Positions 34,594-45,126 are shown, counted from the first letter of the stretch. The stretch: DNA of 64,000 bases from Vulcanococcus sp. Clear-D1 (GCF_014654725.1 NZ_JACVZV010000037.1:85921-149920); one strand, 5' to 3'. Numbers and translations are program-made. The notes: generated from the sequence alone by a model not told the origin.

Positions 34594-35580
34594 TTGGGTT
34601 TGGCCTGGTTCGCTGCACCCTGCTCTCCTCAGGCCGTCTGCACCCGCTTGCGCTGGGTGGCCGCGCTGCTCTCGGCCCTGCTCGTTGGTTGCTCCAACCC
34701 AGTCCCCCGCTCCAAGAGCAACCCGCCTGCAGCTGCCGCGAAGCCTGTGGTGCTCACCACCTTCACGGTGTTGGCCGATCTGGCCCGGCAGGTGGCGGGC
34801 GATCGGCTGGAGGTGCGCTCCATCACCAAGCCTGGCGCCGAGGTTCACGGCTACGAGCCCACCCCCAGTGATCTTGAGGCCGCTCAGGGCGCCAGCCTGA
34901 TTGTGCAGAACGGCCTGGGCCTTGAGCGCTGGGCCGATCGATTCGTGGCTTCATCCGGCCAGGTGCCCACGATCACCCTGAGCCAGGGGATGGAGCCGGT
35001 GCTGATCGAAGGCGATGTTGCTGCCGGCAAACCCAATCCCCACGCCTGGATGTCGCCCAAGCGGGCTGAGTTGTACGTGGATCGGCTGGTGGAGGCTTTC
35101 TCAGGCTTGGATCCAGCCGGCGCCGCCGGTTTCCGCCAGCGGGGAGAGGCCTACAAGCAGCAGCTCCGCGCCCTCGATGCCGATCTTCGCCGTGCCCTGG
35201 CACAGGTGCCGCCGAATCAGCGGCTGCTGGTGAGCTGTGAGGGCGCCTTCAGCTACCTGGCCCGTGATTACGGCCTCGATGAGGCGTACCTGTGGCCCGT
35301 GAATGCGGAAACACAAGTGACCCCCAGGCGCCTGGCCCGCTTGATCGACACGGTGAAGCAACGGCGCGTGCCTGCTGTGTTTTGTGAAAGCACCGTGAGC
35401 GACGAGGCGCAGCGGGAGGTGGCCAGGGCAACAGGCGCCAGATTCGGGGGTACGTTCTATGTGGATTCCCTCTCCGGCAGCGGTGGCCCAGCCCCGAGCC
35501 TTCTGGCCCTGCAACGCCACAACGTGAACCTGATCGTGCAAGGCCTGAGCCGGCAGCCAGCAACCGGATCGCCGCAATGA
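34594..35580 (+). CDS. mntC: Manganese ABC transporter, substrate-binding lipoprotein MntC
   Basis: A 328-residue metal-binding lipoprotein of cluster A-I. The lipobox LLVGC puts the lipid-modified Cys at 33. Metal ligands can be placed at His85 (EVHGYEPTPSD), His150 (PHAWMSP), Glu216 (CEGAFSYLARDYG) and Asp291 (FYVDSLS). The His-His-Glu-Asp set is that of Synechocystis MntC and favours Mn2+ over Zn2+. It captures the metal in the periplasm for MntAB, needed for the water-oxidising cluster. The start appears to be TTG 34594. The stop overlaps mntA (ATGA). Confidence 0.88.
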   Translation: MGLAWFAAPCSPQAVCTRLRWVAALLSALLVGCSNPVPRSKSNPPAAAAKPVVLTTFTVLADLARQVAGDRLEVRSITKPGAEVHGYEPTPSDLEAAQGASLIVQNGLGLERWADRFVASSGQVPTITLSQGMEPVLIEGDVAAGKPNPHAWMSPKRAELYVDRLVEAFSGLDPAGAAGFRQRGEAYKQQLRALDADLRRALAQVPPNQRLLVSCEGAFSYLARDYGLDEAYLWPVNAETQVTPRRLARLIDTVKQRRVPAVFCESTVSDEAQREVARATGARFGGTFYVDSLSGSGGPAPSLLALQRHNVNLIVQGLSRQPATGSPQ

Positions 35581-36329
35581 GCGGCCGTCTGATCCCACCG
35601 GCTGGCCCTCGCATTGAGGTGGAGCAGCTGTGCGTGGATTACAACGGCACCGTTGCCCTCTATGACGCTGATCTGAGCCTGCCGGCGGGTTGCATCTGCG
35701 GGCTGGTGGGTATGAACGGAGCCGGTAAAACCACCCTGTTCAAAGCGCTCACCGGTTTTGTGCGCCCCTCCCATGGGCGGATTCGCATCAACGGGCTCAC
35801 GGTGCTCGCAGCCCAGCGGGATCAGGCCGTTGCCTATGTGCCCCAGAGTGAAGGGATCGACTGCAACTTCCCGATCTCTGTCTGGGATGTGGTCATGATG
35901 GGCCGCTATGGCTCGATGAACGTGCTGCGCTGGCCGCGTCAGTCGGATCGGGTGGCCGTGCGCGACGCGCTGCAGCGCGTGGATCTGCTCGATTTGGCCC
36001 AGCGGCCGATCGGCGCCCTCTCCGGCGGCCAGCGCAAGCGGGCCTTCTTGGCCCGGGCCATTGCTCAGCGGGCTTCGGTGCTGCTACTGGATGAACCGTT
36101 CAATGGCGTGGATGTGCGCACCGAGCAGCTGATGGCGCAGCTGTTTTTGCAGTTCCGCCAGGAGGGCCGCACGATCTTGATCTCCACCCATGATCTGGGC
36201 CACATCCGTGCGTTCTGTGATCTGGTGGTGCTGATCAACCGCACGGTGTTGGCTTACGGCGAAACCAGTGCCGTGTTCACCCCGGAGAATCTGGCCCGAA
36301 CCTTTGGCGGGATGGTGCCCAAGCCATGA
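35577..36329 (+). CDS. mntA: Manganese ABC transporter, ATP-binding protein MntA
   Basis: A 250-residue ABC ATPase. Walker A is CGLVGMNGAGKTTLF, the signature is GALSGGQRKRAFLARAIA, Walker B is VLLLDEPFNGVD and the switch His is in STHDLGH. It powers uptake by the MntB permease. The ATG overlaps the mntC stop by 4 bp, and its own stop overlaps mntB by 4 bp, so the three genes are strictly coupled. Assignment to Mn rests on the ligands of MntC next door. Confidence 0.9.
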   Translation: MSGRLIPPAGPRIEVEQLCVDYNGTVALYDADLSLPAGCICGLVGMNGAGKTTLFKALTGFVRPSHGRIRINGLTVLAAQRDQAVAYVPQSEGIDCNFPISVWDVVMMGRYGSMNVLRWPRQSDRVAVRDALQRVDLLDLAQRPIGALSGGQRKRAFLARAIAQRASVLLLDEPFNGVDVRTEQLMAQLFLQFRQEGRTILISTHDLGHIRAFCDLVVLINRTVLAYGETSAVFTPENLARTFGGMVPKP

Positions 36330-37165
36330 CCTGGCTGCTTGAACCTCTGAGCCATGCCTTCATGGTGAAGGCCCTCCTGGTGAGTGCCTTGGTGGGCGGC
36401 GTGTGTGGCCTGCTCTCCTGCTACATGACCCTCAAGGGCTGGGCCCTGATGGGCGATGCCGTGTCTCACGCCGTGATGCCGGGTGTGGTGGTGGCCTATG
36501 CACTGGGCCTGCCCTTTTCGCTCGGTGCCTTTGTGTTTGGGGTGGGGTCGGTGGCGGCCATTGGCTTTGTGAAGCAGAAATCGCGGATCAAGGAGGACAC
36601 GGTGATCGGCCTGGTGTTTACCGGCTTCTTTGCCCTGGGCCTGGTGCTGGTGTCGAAGGTGCGCAGCAACATCGATCTCACCCACATCCTGTTCGGCAAT
36701 GTGCTGGGGATTTCCAGCTCCGACATTCAGCAGACCCTGCTGATTTCAGCGCTGGTGGTGGGCCTGCTGCTGGTGTTCCGCCGCGACCTGCTGCTGTTTT
36801 GCTTTGATCCCACCCACGCCCGCTCGATCGGGATCAACACTGGCCTGCTGCACTACATGCTGCTGTCGGTGCTCTCGCTCACGGCGGTGGCGGGTCTGCA
36901 GACCGTGGGCGTGATTCTCGTGGTGGCGATGCTTGTTACCCCTGGTGCCACGGCCTATCTGCTCACCGATCGCTTTGATCGGATGACATTGCTCGCCATC
37001 GCCAGCAGCGTGCTCTCCAGCCTGATCGGTGTGTATGTGAGCTACTGGAGCGATAGCTCCACCGCCGGTTGCATCGTGTTGGTGCAGACGGGCCTGTTCC
37101 TGCTGGCTTTTCTGCTGGCCCCCCGCTACGGCATCCTGAGCTCCCAGCGTTCCCAGGCTCCCTAG
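36326..37165 (+). CDS. mntB: Manganese ABC transporter, permease MntB
   Basis: A 279-residue integral membrane protein of the ABC-3 (ZnuB/MntB) family with about eight helices. Typical stretches are CGLLSCYMTLKGWALMGDAVSHAVMP in two adjacent parts, EDTVIGLVFTGFFALGLVL and GLQTVGVILVVAMLVTPGA (the permease motif). It forms the inner-membrane channel with MntA. The next gene starts 2 bp after its stop. Confidence 0.9.
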   Translation: MTWLLEPLSHAFMVKALLVSALVGGVCGLLSCYMTLKGWALMGDAVSHAVMPGVVVAYALGLPFSLGAFVFGVGSVAAIGFVKQKSRIKEDTVIGLVFTGFFALGLVLVSKVRSNIDLTHILFGNVLGISSSDIQQTLLISALVVGLLLVFRRDLLLFCFDPTHARSIGINTGLLHYMLLSVLSLTAVAGLQTVGVILVVAMLVTPGATAYLLTDRFDRMTLLAIASSVLSSLIGVYVSYWSDSSTAGCIVLVQTGLFLLAFLLAPRYGILSSQRSQAP

Positions 37166-37167
37166 GC

Positions 37168-38322
37168 GTGTCGGATCAGTCCTGGCCCTGGTGGCCGCTG
37201 CTGCCGCTCTACCCCTATGGGCGCCGCCGCACCCTTGTGCGTGAGTTGATTCCTGATCAGCTCTGGAGCTTTGAACAGCTCCAGGGGGTCTTTTATGTGG
37301 CCGTGCCGATCCGGATGACGGTGGCCCGGGTGCCGGGTGGCCTGATGCTTTACGCGCCGGTGGCTCCTACCGCTGAAGTGCGCCAGGCCCTGAGGGATCT
37401 GGAGCAGCGCTTCGGGCCGGTGCTCAGCATCGTGTTGCCCACTGCTTCTGGCCTGGAGCACAAGTTGCCGGTGCCGGCCATGGCCCGTGCCTTCCCCGAG
37501 GCCCAGGTGTGGGTCACACCTGGGCAGTGGAGCTTTCCTGTGCCGCTGCCCTTGGCCTGGCTGGGCTTTCCAGCCCGCCGCACGCGGGTGCTTGGCGAGG
37601 ATGGATATCCCCATGGTGATGCCCTGAGTTGGGTGTCGTTAGGGCCGATCGATCTGGGCCTGGGCCGCTTTCAGGAGCTGGCCTGCCTGCATCAGGCCAG
37701 CGGCGCGCTGCTGCTCACCGATGCACTGGTGGCGATCAATGCCACGCCGCCGGAGCTGTTCGAGCTCGATCCCACGCCCTTGCTCTTTCACGCTCGCGAT
37801 CGTGGCGATCAGCCCCTGGAGGATTCGCCGGCGCTGCGGCTCAAGGGCTGGCAGCGCCTGGCCCTGTTCGCGTCGTATCTGCGGCCGGAAGCGCTTGCTG
37901 TGCCCAGCCTGCCCACGCTCTTCAGCCAGGCGCTGAAGCCCGGCTGCCGCAATGCCCGCAGCTATTTCGGCCTGTATCCCTTTCACTGGGCCCGCAACTC
38001 AGCTGAAGTGTTCCAGGAGCTGCAACCGCAGCCGGGGCAGCTTCGGGTGGCACCGGTGCTAGAGCGGCTGGTGTTCCCTCGCACCCAGGCGCTGATCGTG
38101 GCCTGGGTGCGGCTCCTGGCCAGCCTGGACGGACTGCGTTGGGTTGTGCCGGCGCACTACGACGCGCCCGTTGCCTGCAGCGCAGCCCAGTTGCTGGAGC
38201 TGGCCGAACAGTTGGAGCAGCGCCAATGGGCTCCAAACGAGGGCAATTGGGCCTATCTGGCCGGAATCGATCGCGCCCTGTTGAAGCTGAAGGTGGTGCC
38301 GGAGCAGCCCCAAGTGGGGTGA
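37168..38322 (+). CDS. DUF4336 protein
   Basis: A 384-residue soluble protein of the DUF4336 family, whose members look like metallo-beta-lactamase-fold proteins. Family-like stretches are WPLLPLYPYGRRRTLVREL, LWSFEQLQGVFYVAVPIRM and YAPVAPTAEVRQALRDLE. The usual HxHxDH metal motif of the fold is not evident. The start is GTG 37168, 2 bp after mntB, so it very likely belongs to the Mn transporter operon. Function unknown; a role in metal handling is inference from context. Confidence 0.75.
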   Translation: MSDQSWPWWPLLPLYPYGRRRTLVRELIPDQLWSFEQLQGVFYVAVPIRMTVARVPGGLMLYAPVAPTAEVRQALRDLEQRFGPVLSIVLPTASGLEHKLPVPAMARAFPEAQVWVTPGQWSFPVPLPLAWLGFPARRTRVLGEDGYPHGDALSWVSLGPIDLGLGRFQELACLHQASGALLLTDALVAINATPPELFELDPTPLLFHARDRGDQPLEDSPALRLKGWQRLALFASYLRPEALAVPSLPTLFSQALKPGCRNARSYFGLYPFHWARNSAEVFQELQPQPGQLRVAPVLERLVFPRTQALIVAWVRLLASLDGLRWVVPAHYDAPVACSAAQLLELAEQLEQRQWAPNEGNWAYLAGIDRALLKLKVVPEQPQVG

Positions 38323-38341
38323 CTCACCGGCTCGTTGCGGC

Positions 38342-38683
38342 TCAGAGCTTCAGCTCACCGGGGTCGGCGTCAGCCTCGGGGAAGAGGGTGGCTTCCAGTT
38401 CCATGCGCTGCTCCATCTGGCGCAGGAAGTAGCCGGTCATCATCGCGGAGGCCAGCAGTCCGGCCAGGTGATCGCGGTTGGCCGTGATCTTCACGTCGAA
38501 ATGCTCGCCGGGCAGCACACCGAGCAGGCCTTGCACGTTGTGGCGAATGATGTCCTGGATGTCAGTGCTGGCGGAGCGAGCCACGCGCTGCAACACATCC
38601 GGAGACTGTTCCTGCAGGTATTGAATCAGCGAGTTGGCGCTGATCGCTTCGCTATCACTCGTCAGGAACTCCGGGTTAAACAT
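38342..38683 (-). CDS. DUF760 protein
   Basis: A 113-residue soluble protein. NSLIQYLQEQSPDVLQRVA, then DIQDIIRHNVQGLLGVLP and ITANRDHLAGLLASAMMTGYFL in adjacent parts, match the DUF760 family of cyanobacteria and plastids. In plants a DUF760 protein has been linked to proteolysis in the chloroplast; the bacterial role is unknown. ATG at 38683; lepB lies 29 bp upstream on the same strand. Confidence 0.8.
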   Translation of the reverse strand: MFNPEFLTSDSEAISANSLIQYLQEQSPDVLQRVARSASTDIQDIIRHNVQGLLGVLPGEHFDVKITANRDHLAGLLASAMMTGYFLRQMEQRMELEATLFPEADADPGELKL

Positions 38684-38712
38684 TCCGGTGTGCTCCGCGT
38701 CACGCCTGCACC

Positions 38713-39339
38713 CTACCCCAGCTCTTCGTCTGACTCGAGACGGCTGAGGTCGGAGAACCGAATCGGACCGAGGCGATTCAACGGCCAGTAGCGGAACACG
38801 GCCGTACCGATCACCTCCTGACGTGGCAACGGCCCCCAGATGTGGGAATCGAGGCTGGCATTACGGTTGTCGCCCAGCACAAGCAGTTCTCCTTCGGGCA
38901 CTGTGAGTGGGCCGAAGCTGTAATCGATCGGCTGCTGTCGCCAGAGTTCAGGCACCGCTGATCCGTTTCGGCGCAGCTCTCCGCCGCGCACTTCCACTTC
39001 ATCGCCCGGCTGTCCCACCACCCGTTTAATCAAGGCGGCTTTGGGGTCGTAGCCCGCCTCCACCAGCACTGGTGGTGCGTGGAACACCACGATCGTGCCG
39101 TTGGGCAGGGGCTGCTGCAGGCGCGGGCGGAGCTTTTCCACCAGGATGCGGTCCTGCAGTTGCAGGGTGGGCAACATCGAGCCGGAAGGAATCCAGCGCG
39201 GTTCGATCACCAGCCAGCGCAGCAGCAGCGCCACCGCCAGCCAAAGCAGCAGTGAGCGCCAGCCCTTCAGCAGCGAGCCCGTTGCAGAGGGTGGTTCGCC
39301 TGAGGAGGGGCCGCTTGTCATCGCTGCATCGGTGAGCAT
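38713..39339 (-). CDS. lepB: Signal peptidase I
   Basis: About 208 residues with one membrane helix (WRSLLLWLAVALLLRWLV). The catalytic serine is in PRWIPSGSMLPTLQL, the catalytic lysine in AALIKRVVGQPGDEVEV, and LVLGDNRNASLDSHIWGPL is box E. It removes signal peptides from exported proteins at the outer face of the plasma or thylakoid membrane. ATG 39339 and ATG 39321 are both possible; the frame is open further up to 39453 but would overlap menD. It is divergent from menD. Confidence 0.9.
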   Translation of the reverse strand: MLTDAAMTSGPSSGEPPSATGSLLKGWRSLLLWLAVALLLRWLVIEPRWIPSGSMLPTLQLQDRILVEKLRPRLQQPLPNGTIVVFHAPPVLVEAGYDPKAALIKRVVGQPGDEVEVRGGELRRNGSAVPELWRQQPIDYSFGPLTVPEGELLVLGDNRNASLDSHIWGPLPRQEVIGTAVFRYWPLNRLGPIRFSDLSRLESDEELG

Positions 39340-39370
39340 GATCGCCACATCCTGAACAACAGCACCACCG

Positions 39371-41203
39371 GTGCCCGCTCCCCCCGCCCACCCTTGCAGC
39401 GCGGCAGCCAACCTCCAGGCCGCCATCGCTCTGCTCGCGGCGTTGCGCAGCATGGGTCTGCGTCGGCTGGTGCTCTGCCCGGGCAGCCGCTCGGCACCGC
39501 TGGCTGTGGCCGCTGGCGTGTTGGAGCGCCAGGGGCTGAGGCTCTACACGGCCATTGATGAGCGTTCTGCGGCGTTTCTGGCCCTGGGCCTGGGCCGCGC
39601 TGATGGGGTGCCGGCAGCGGTGGTGACCACCTCAGGTAGCGCGGTTGCCAACCTGCTGCCGGCTGTGGTCGAAGCCGACCATGGCGCCGTGCCCCTGCTG
39701 CTGCTCACGGCTGATCGGCCCGCTCGGCTCAAAGGTTGCGGAGCCAATCAAACGGTGAATCAAGAGGCGTTTCTGGCGCCGTGCTGCCGTTGGTTTGGCG
39801 CGGCGGATCCCAGGGGCCTGGCGGCGATGCCACCGGCCGCCATGGCTTCCCTTGCCGAGCGGGCCTGGACGGCGGCCCTGGGGTCCCCCGTGGGGCCGGT
39901 GCATCTCAACCTCCCCTTTGAAGAGCCTCTGCACGCCAGCGCTGAAGAGATCGAAGCGTTGCTGGCCAACGCTGCTGCTCCGGCTGTTCAGCAGCGTTTT
40001 GCCCCTGTAGCGCCGCTGGTTGCGGAATCGGTAGCAGCAGCTGGATCGCTGCTCGATCCCGATCGCCCAGGCGTGGTGGTGGCCGGCCCCTGGCGCGCAC
40101 CGGCAGCCCAGCTGGAGCCCTTCGCCGAGGCGCTGCTGCGCTGGCAGCGGCGCAGCGGTTGGCCGGTGCTGGCCGATGGGCTCTCGGGCCTACGTGGTTG
40201 GCCGGGCTTGCAGGTGGTGCACGGTTACGACCTGTTGCTCGCTGATGGCCATGGCTTCCCTGCCGCACCGCAGCTGCTGCGATTGGGCTCGATGCCGGCC
40301 AGCCGCCGCCTGCAGCAGTGGATCGCCGCCTGCACGGGTCCGCAGCTGTTGCTCAGCGAGGGCGATCCCCGCAATCTCGATGCCACCGGCACCGCCAGCC
40401 TTCAGCTCTCCTGCGGCCTGGCTTCATGGCTGGCTGGCCTGCCCGATTCCGTGCGATCCGGCCGCATGTCTTCAGGGAACCAGGCCTGGCTGGCGGGTTG
40501 GGTGGCGGCCGATCAACGGCTGCAGCAGCAGCTCGATCGGCAGTTGCTGGGTGATGAGCCCTCTCTCGCGTCGTCTGCCCTGTGCCGTGAACCCGCCCTG
40601 GCCCGGGCCCTCAGCCGCTCTTTGCCCGCTGGCGAACCACTGATGCTGGCCAGCAGCAGTCCGGTGCGTGATTGGGAGAGTTTCGCGGCCGCCGATGCCC
40701 CCCATCGCCCCGTCTTCGGCTTCCGCGGCGCCTCAGGGATCGATGGCACCCTCTCGATCGCGGCAGGACTGGCTTTCAGCCACGGCCAGGTCACGCTCCT
40801 CTGCGGTGATCTGGCCCTGCTGCACGATGCCAATGGCTGGCTGTGGCGGGAGCAGCTGGCGGCCTGTGGTGCTCGGCTCACCGTGGTGCTTGTGGACAAC
40901 GCAGGCGGCGGCATCTTTGAACAGCTGCCGATTCGCACCGGGCCCGCGTTGGATTTCGAGCGCCTGTTCGCCATGCCGCAACGCCTCGATCACAGCGCCC
41001 TGGCTGCCGGCTATGGCGTGGCTACCCGCTCGATCGAGGCCCTGGATCAACTGGCCGATGGCCTGGCCTGGGCCGCTCTGCAGCCGATGGCGCTGTTGCA
41101 TGTGCGTACCGATCGCCGCGACGACGCGGCGCGTCGCCAACAGTGCCGCCGCACAATGGCCACCATCCACCAGGGGTTTGATGGCGGCAACACCCTCAGC
41201 TGA
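39371..41203 (+). CDS. menD: 2-succinyl-5-enolpyruvyl-6-hydroxy-3-cyclohexene-1-carboxylate synthase
   Basis: A 610-residue thiamine-diphosphate enzyme that joins isochorismate and 2-oxoglutarate in phylloquinone synthesis, the quinone of photosystem I. Motifs are [35 protein letters not shown] (with the conserved Glu), [18 protein letters not shown] and the TPP-binding [14 protein letters not shown] through [15 protein letters not shown]. The start is GTG 39371. Its last 23 bp overlap menB, so the pair is coupled. Confidence 0.95.
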   Translation: MPAPPAHPCSAAANLQAAIALLAALRSMGLRRLVLCPGSRSAPLAVAAGVLERQGLRLYTAIDERSAAFLALGLGRADGVPAAVVTTSGSAVANLLPAVVEADHGAVPLLLLTADRPARLKGCGANQTVNQEAFLAPCCRWFGAADPRGLAAMPPAAMASLAERAWTAALGSPVGPVHLNLPFEEPLHASAEEIEALLANAAAPAVQQRFAPVAPLVAESVAAAGSLLDPDRPGVVVAGPWRAPAAQLEPFAEALLRWQRRSGWPVLADGLSGLRGWPGLQVVHGYDLLLADGHGFPAAPQLLRLGSMPASRRLQQWIAACTGPQLLLSEGDPRNLDATGTASLQLSCGLASWLAGLPDSVRSGRMSSGNQAWLAGWVAADQRLQQQLDRQLLGDEPSLASSALCREPALARALSRSLPAGEPLMLASSSPVRDWESFAAADAPHRPVFGFRGASGIDGTLSIAAGLAFSHGQVTLLCGDLALLHDANGWLWREQLAACGARLTVVLVDNAGGGIFEQLPIRTGPALDFERLFAMPQRLDHSALAAGYGVATRSIEALDQLADGLAWAALQPMALLHVRTDRRDDAARRQQCRRTMATIHQGFDGGNTLS

Positions 41204-42041
41204 GCCGGCGATCGCGTGGCTCCCCCAGGGCTCCTACAGCGACATCCTGTTTGATCTGAGCGATGAGGGCATCGCCCGGATCACGATTAATCGCCCGCAC
41301 AAACGCAATGCCTTCCGTCCCCAGACGGTGACGGAGCTGTTCGATGCGTTTTCGCGTGTTCGCGACAATCCGCGCATCGGTGTGGTGCTATTCACCGGTG
41401 CCGGTCCCGCCGCCGACGGCGCTTATGCCTTTTGCGCCGGCGGCGATCAGAGCGTGCGCGGCGATGGCGGGTACGTGGGCGACGACGGGCTACCGCGGCT
41501 CAACGTGCTCGATCTGCAGCGGTTGATCCGCAGCCTCCCCAAGGTGGTGATCGCTCTGGTGGCCGGCTACGCCATTGGCGGTGGCCAGGTGCTGCATCTG
41601 CTTTGCGATCTGAGCCTGGCGGCGGAGAACGCCGTGTTCGGTCAGACCGGCCCCAAGGTGGGCAGCTTCGATGGCGGCTTCGGCGCCGGCTATCTGGCGC
41701 GGCTGGTGGGCCAGCGCAAGGCGCGCGAGATCTGGTTCCTCTGCCGTCAGTACGGCGCCGCCGAAGCCCTGGAGATGGGGCTGGTGAATGCGGTGGTGCC
41801 GCTGCAGCAGTTGGAGGCTGAGGGGGTGCGTTGGGCGCGGGAGGTGCTGCAGCACAGCCCCACAGCAATCCGCTGCCTCAAGGCGGCGTTCAATGCCGAA
41901 ACCGATGGCATGGCGGGCATTCAGGAGCTGGCAGGGCAGGCCACCCACCTCTTCTATCGAACCGAAGAGGGGCAGGAGGGCCGCAATGCCTTTTTGGAGA
42001 AGCGTGCCCCTGATTTTTCAGATTCCCCTTGGCTGCCTTGA
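41181..42041 (+). CDS. menB: 1,4-dihydroxy-2-naphthoyl-CoA synthase
   Basis: A 286-residue crotonase-family enzyme that closes the naphthoquinone ring from o-succinylbenzoyl-CoA. Typical MenB marks are [76 protein letters not shown] and the C-terminal [13 protein letters not shown]. It starts at ATG 41181 inside the end of menD. The menD-menB order is that of a phylloquinone operon; menF, menC and menE are not in this window. Confidence 0.95.
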   Translation: MAATPSAEPAIAWLPQGSYSDILFDLSDEGIARITINRPHKRNAFRPQTVTELFDAFSRVRDNPRIGVVLFTGAGPAADGAYAFCAGGDQSVRGDGGYVGDDGLPRLNVLDLQRLIRSLPKVVIALVAGYAIGGGQVLHLLCDLSLAAENAVFGQTGPKVGSFDGGFGAGYLARLVGQRKAREIWFLCRQYGAAEALEMGLVNAVVPLQQLEAEGVRWAREVLQHSPTAIRCLKAAFNAETDGMAGIQELAGQATHLFYRTEEGQEGRNAFLEKRAPDFSDSPWLP

Positions 42042-42084
42042 GCGCCGGGACTGGCTAGCAGTTGGTGAGAGTGCACGTTCCGCT

Positions 42085-42705
42085 GTGACAGCTCGTTGTT
42101 TGTCTGAACGGTGTTGGTCCCGCTGGTGGCTTGCCTTGGCCGCCAGCGCCATGCCTCTGGCATCCCCCGCCCTGGCTCGGCAACCCGATCCGATTCCGCC
42201 GCCAGCGCCAGTGATCAGCGACGACGTGGCCCTCAGCCGCATTCCCTCCGATCTGATGGACGACGAGGGCCTGCAGCTGGTGCTCGATCGCCGCACCCGC
42301 CAGTTGATGGTGATCAAAGATGGCCGGCTGCTGCGCCGCTATCCGGCGGCTGTGGGCACCGATGGCTGGGAAACACCGGCCGGCCGCCATCGGGTGCTGG
42401 AGATGGTGGCCGAACCGATCTGGGAGCATCCGGGCAACGGCAAGCAGGTGGGGCCTGGCCCGAAGAACCCTCTCGGCTCCCGCTGGATCGGCTTCTACCG
42501 CGATTGCACCCCCCGCCAGAACGCCTGGGATGGGGAGCGCTATCTGAGCGTGGATGGTTGCACCGTGGCCGGCTTCCACGGCACCCCCCACCGCTGGACG
42601 GTTGGCCGTGCTGTGTCACACGGCTGTGTTCGGCTGTTTGAAGAGAACGTGCAGGAGGTGTTCGAGCTGGTGCAGGTGGGCACACCGGTGACGGTGCTCC
42701 CCTGA
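42085..42705 (+). CDS. L,D-transpeptidase (YkuD family), exported
   Basis: About 206 residues with an N-terminal signal peptide ([21 protein letters not shown]). The YkuD domain has [39 protein letters not shown] and the catalytic motif [13 protein letters not shown] with the active Cys. It cross-links or anchors to peptidoglycan in the periplasm. GTG 42085 is proposed as start because no ATG precedes the signal peptide; TTG 42100 is an alternative. Confidence 0.85.
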   Translation: MTARCLSERCWSRWWLALAASAMPLASPALARQPDPIPPPAPVISDDVALSRIPSDLMDDEGLQLVLDRRTRQLMVIKDGRLLRRYPAAVGTDGWETPAGRHRVLEMVAEPIWEHPGNGKQVGPGPKNPLGSRWIGFYRDCTPRQNAWDGERYLSVDGCTVAGFHGTPHRWTVGRAVSHGCVRLFEENVQEVFELVQVGTPVTVLP

Positions 42706-42746
42706 AACCACCCGTAGAGTTGCGCCCACTTTCAGCCGGATTCCCC

Positions 42747-44291
42747 ATGCGGGTGCTGTTTGCTGCAGCCGAATGCGCCCCGATGGTGAAGGTGGGGGGC
42801 ATGGGTGATGTGGTGGGATCGCTGCCGCCGGCCCTCACTCCGCTCGGCCACGACGTGCGCCTGATCATGCCCGGCTACGGCCGGCTCTGGAGCCAGCTGG
42901 AGATTCCGGCGGAGCCCGTTTGGCGGGGCCACACGATGGGCACCGACTTTGCGGTGTACGAAACCCGCCACCCCGGCAACGGTCTGCCGCTGTACCTGGT
43001 GGGCCATCCGGTGTTTGACCCCGAGCGCATCTACGGCGGCGAAGACGAGGACTGGCGCTTCACGTTCTTTGCCAGTGCCACCGCTGAGTTCGCGTGGAAT
43101 CACTGGAAGCCTGACATCCTCCATTGCCATGACTGGCACACCGGGATGATCCCGGTGTGGATGCATCAGGACCCCGACATCAGCACGGTGTTCACCATCC
43201 ACAACCTGAAGTACCAGGGGCCCTGGCGCTGGAAGCTCGACCGGATGACCTGGTGCCCTTGGTACATGCAGGGCGATCACACCATGGCTGCGGCCTTGCT
43301 GTATGCCGATCGCGTCAATGCGGTGTCACCCACCTACGCCCAGGAGATCCGCACCTCTGAATACGGCGAACAGCTCGAGGGGTTGCTCAACTACATCAGC
43401 GGCAAGCTGCGCGGCATCCTCAACGGCATTGATCAGGCCGCTTGGAATCCCGCCACCGATTCCACCCTGCCCGCCAACTACAGCGTTAACGATCTCGCCG
43501 GCAAGGCCGAGTGCAAGCGGGTGCTGCAGGAGCGCATGGGCCTGGCGGTGAATCCCGACACCTACCTGATGGGGCTGGTGAGCCGGCTCGTGGACCAGAA
43601 GGGCGTGGATCTGCTGCTGCAGGTCGCCGATCGGGTGTTGGCCTACTCCGATACGCAGTTCGTGGTGCTCGGCACCGGTGATCGCCACATCGAATCCGGC
43701 CTCTGGCAGATGGCGGCCCGCCATCCGGGCCGCTTCGCCGTGTTCCTCACCTACGACGACGCCCTCTCACGGCTGATCTACGCCGGCAGCGATGCCTTCC
43801 TGATGCCCAGCCGGTTTGAACCGTGCGGCATCAGCCAGCTGCTGGCCATGCGCTACGGCTCGATCCCGGTGGTGCGGCGTGTGGGCGGCCTGGTGGACAC
43901 GGTGCCGCCTCACGTGCCCAACGATCACACCGGCACGGGCTTCTGCTTCGACCGCTACGACCCGCTCGACTTCTACACGTCGATCGTGCGCTCCTGGGAG
44001 GCGTATCGCCATGGTGAGAGCTGGCGGGAGCTGCAACGGCGCGCGATGACCGCCGACTACAGCTGGGATCGCTCCGCTCTCGAGTACGACCGGATGTACA
44101 AGGAAGTGAAGGGTGTGAAGGAACCCACCCCCGATGCCGAGGCGGTGGAGCAGTTCTCCCGCGGACAAAACGCTGACCCCAGCCTCAAGGGCGGCGTGCA
44201 GCCCCCCCGCGATGAAACCGTTTCGCCTCCTGCCGGTGGTGGCGGCTTGCGCAATCCCCTCTCCTTGCTGCGTCGCCGCGGCGGCGGCTGA
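42747..44291 (+). CDS. glgA: Glycogen synthase (ADP-glucose type)
   Basis: A 514-residue GT5 enzyme that adds glucose from ADP-glucose to glycogen. The N-terminal [20 protein letters not shown] contains the KVGG ADP-glucose site; [23 protein letters not shown] and the C-terminal domain ([33 protein letters not shown]) are typical. About 50 residues at the C-terminus ([20 protein letters not shown] onwards) are low-complexity and beyond the catalytic fold. ATG 42747 fits the family start. The next gene follows by 9 bp. Confidence 0.95.
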   Translation: MRVLFAAAECAPMVKVGGMGDVVGSLPPALTPLGHDVRLIMPGYGRLWSQLEIPAEPVWRGHTMGTDFAVYETRHPGNGLPLYLVGHPVFDPERIYGGEDEDWRFTFFASATAEFAWNHWKPDILHCHDWHTGMIPVWMHQDPDISTVFTIHNLKYQGPWRWKLDRMTWCPWYMQGDHTMAAALLYADRVNAVSPTYAQEIRTSEYGEQLEGLLNYISGKLRGILNGIDQAAWNPATDSTLPANYSVNDLAGKAECKRVLQERMGLAVNPDTYLMGLVSRLVDQKGVDLLLQVADRVLAYSDTQFVVLGTGDRHIESGLWQMAARHPGRFAVFLTYDDALSRLIYAGSDAFLMPSRFEPCGISQLLAMRYGSIPVVRRVGGLVDTVPPHVPNDHTGTGFCFDRYDPLDFYTSIVRSWEAYRHGESWRELQRRAMTADYSWDRSALEYDRMYKEVKGVKEPTPDAEAVEQFSRGQNADPSLKGGVQPPRDETVSPPAGGGGLRNPLSLLRRRGGG

Positions 44292-44300
44292 TCGCCGGGG

Positions 44301-45122
44301 ATGGCCCTGCCGCCGCCCCAGGAATCAGCGCCGGAGAGCGCCTCCCGCGACCTGCCAGCCAGCTACCGAAGCCCCTGGCAAACCCTCGGCGAAAACCTCC
44401 AGGCCGTTCCGGCCGATATCCGTTTGCGGGGCCGCGAGCTCTGGCGCCGCAACGGCCAGGGAACGCTCTGGCGGCCCAGCTGGTGGCCCGCTGATCTGGC
44501 GCCACTGTTCTGGCCGCTGCTGCTGGCCTTGGCCTTGGTGCTTCTTGTTGGCCTGATCAGCGCTGGCTGGCTGGCCTTGCGCCCTCGGTCTGGGGGGCTC
44601 CCCCTCGAGCGCTCCAACCCGCCGAGGAGTGCTCCCTCTGAGGTGGTGGACTTGTCCCCACCGGCTGGTGCGCCCCTGTCTGACGCGCCGTCGCTGGCTG
44701 CGCCCGACGGCTCTGCTGCGGGCGACACCACCCCGGCTCCCGTGGCACCACCCCCGGCCCCCAGCCAGGACCCCTTCGTTGTAGAGGAGGCTCCTGAGCC
44801 TGAGGCGACGGCTGCGCCTGTGCAACCCGAACCGATGCCCCTCGATCCTCTGAATGCTTTGCTACAGCGGCCAGACGCGGAGGGCCTGTTGATTGGCGCC
44901 CGCGCGCTTCCCGATCAGCTGAGCTTGGTGCTTGAGCTTGCGCCTGGTTTTGCGAACCTTTCAGCGGCGGAGCGCCAACGCCGCGCCGAGCAGTGGCAGC
45001 AGTGGGCTGCCGAGTTGGGTTACGACCATCTGGAGCTGCGCGATTCCCGCTCTGGCCTGCTGGCCCGGGACGCGCTGGTGGGCAGCGGCATGATCGTGCT
45101 CAGTGAGCAACCTCGGCCCTGA
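44301..45122 (+). CDS. Membrane-anchored hypothetical protein with Pro/Ala-rich linker
   Basis: A 273-residue protein: a cytoplasmic head (SYRSPWQTLGENLQAVPADI), one membrane helix (LFWPLLLALALVLLVGLISAGW), a long Pro/Ala/Glu linker (about residues 115-185), and a small C-terminal domain of about 85 residues (LLIGARALPDQLSLVLELA, AEQWQQWAAELGYDHLELRD, GMIVLSE). No named family is recognised. The layout suggests a periplasmic domain on a flexible arm. It is packed between glgA and murF. Confidence 0.6.
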   Translation: MALPPPQESAPESASRDLPASYRSPWQTLGENLQAVPADIRLRGRELWRRNGQGTLWRPSWWPADLAPLFWPLLLALALVLLVGLISAGWLALRPRSGGLPLERSNPPRSAPSEVVDLSPPAGAPLSDAPSLAAPDGSAAGDTTPAPVAPPPAPSQDPFVVEEAPEPEATAAPVQPEPMPLDPLNALLQRPDAEGLLIGARALPDQLSLVLELAPGFANLSAAERQRRAEQWQQWAAELGYDHLELRDSRSGLLARDALVGSGMIVLSEQPRP

Positions 45123-45126
45123 TTTG

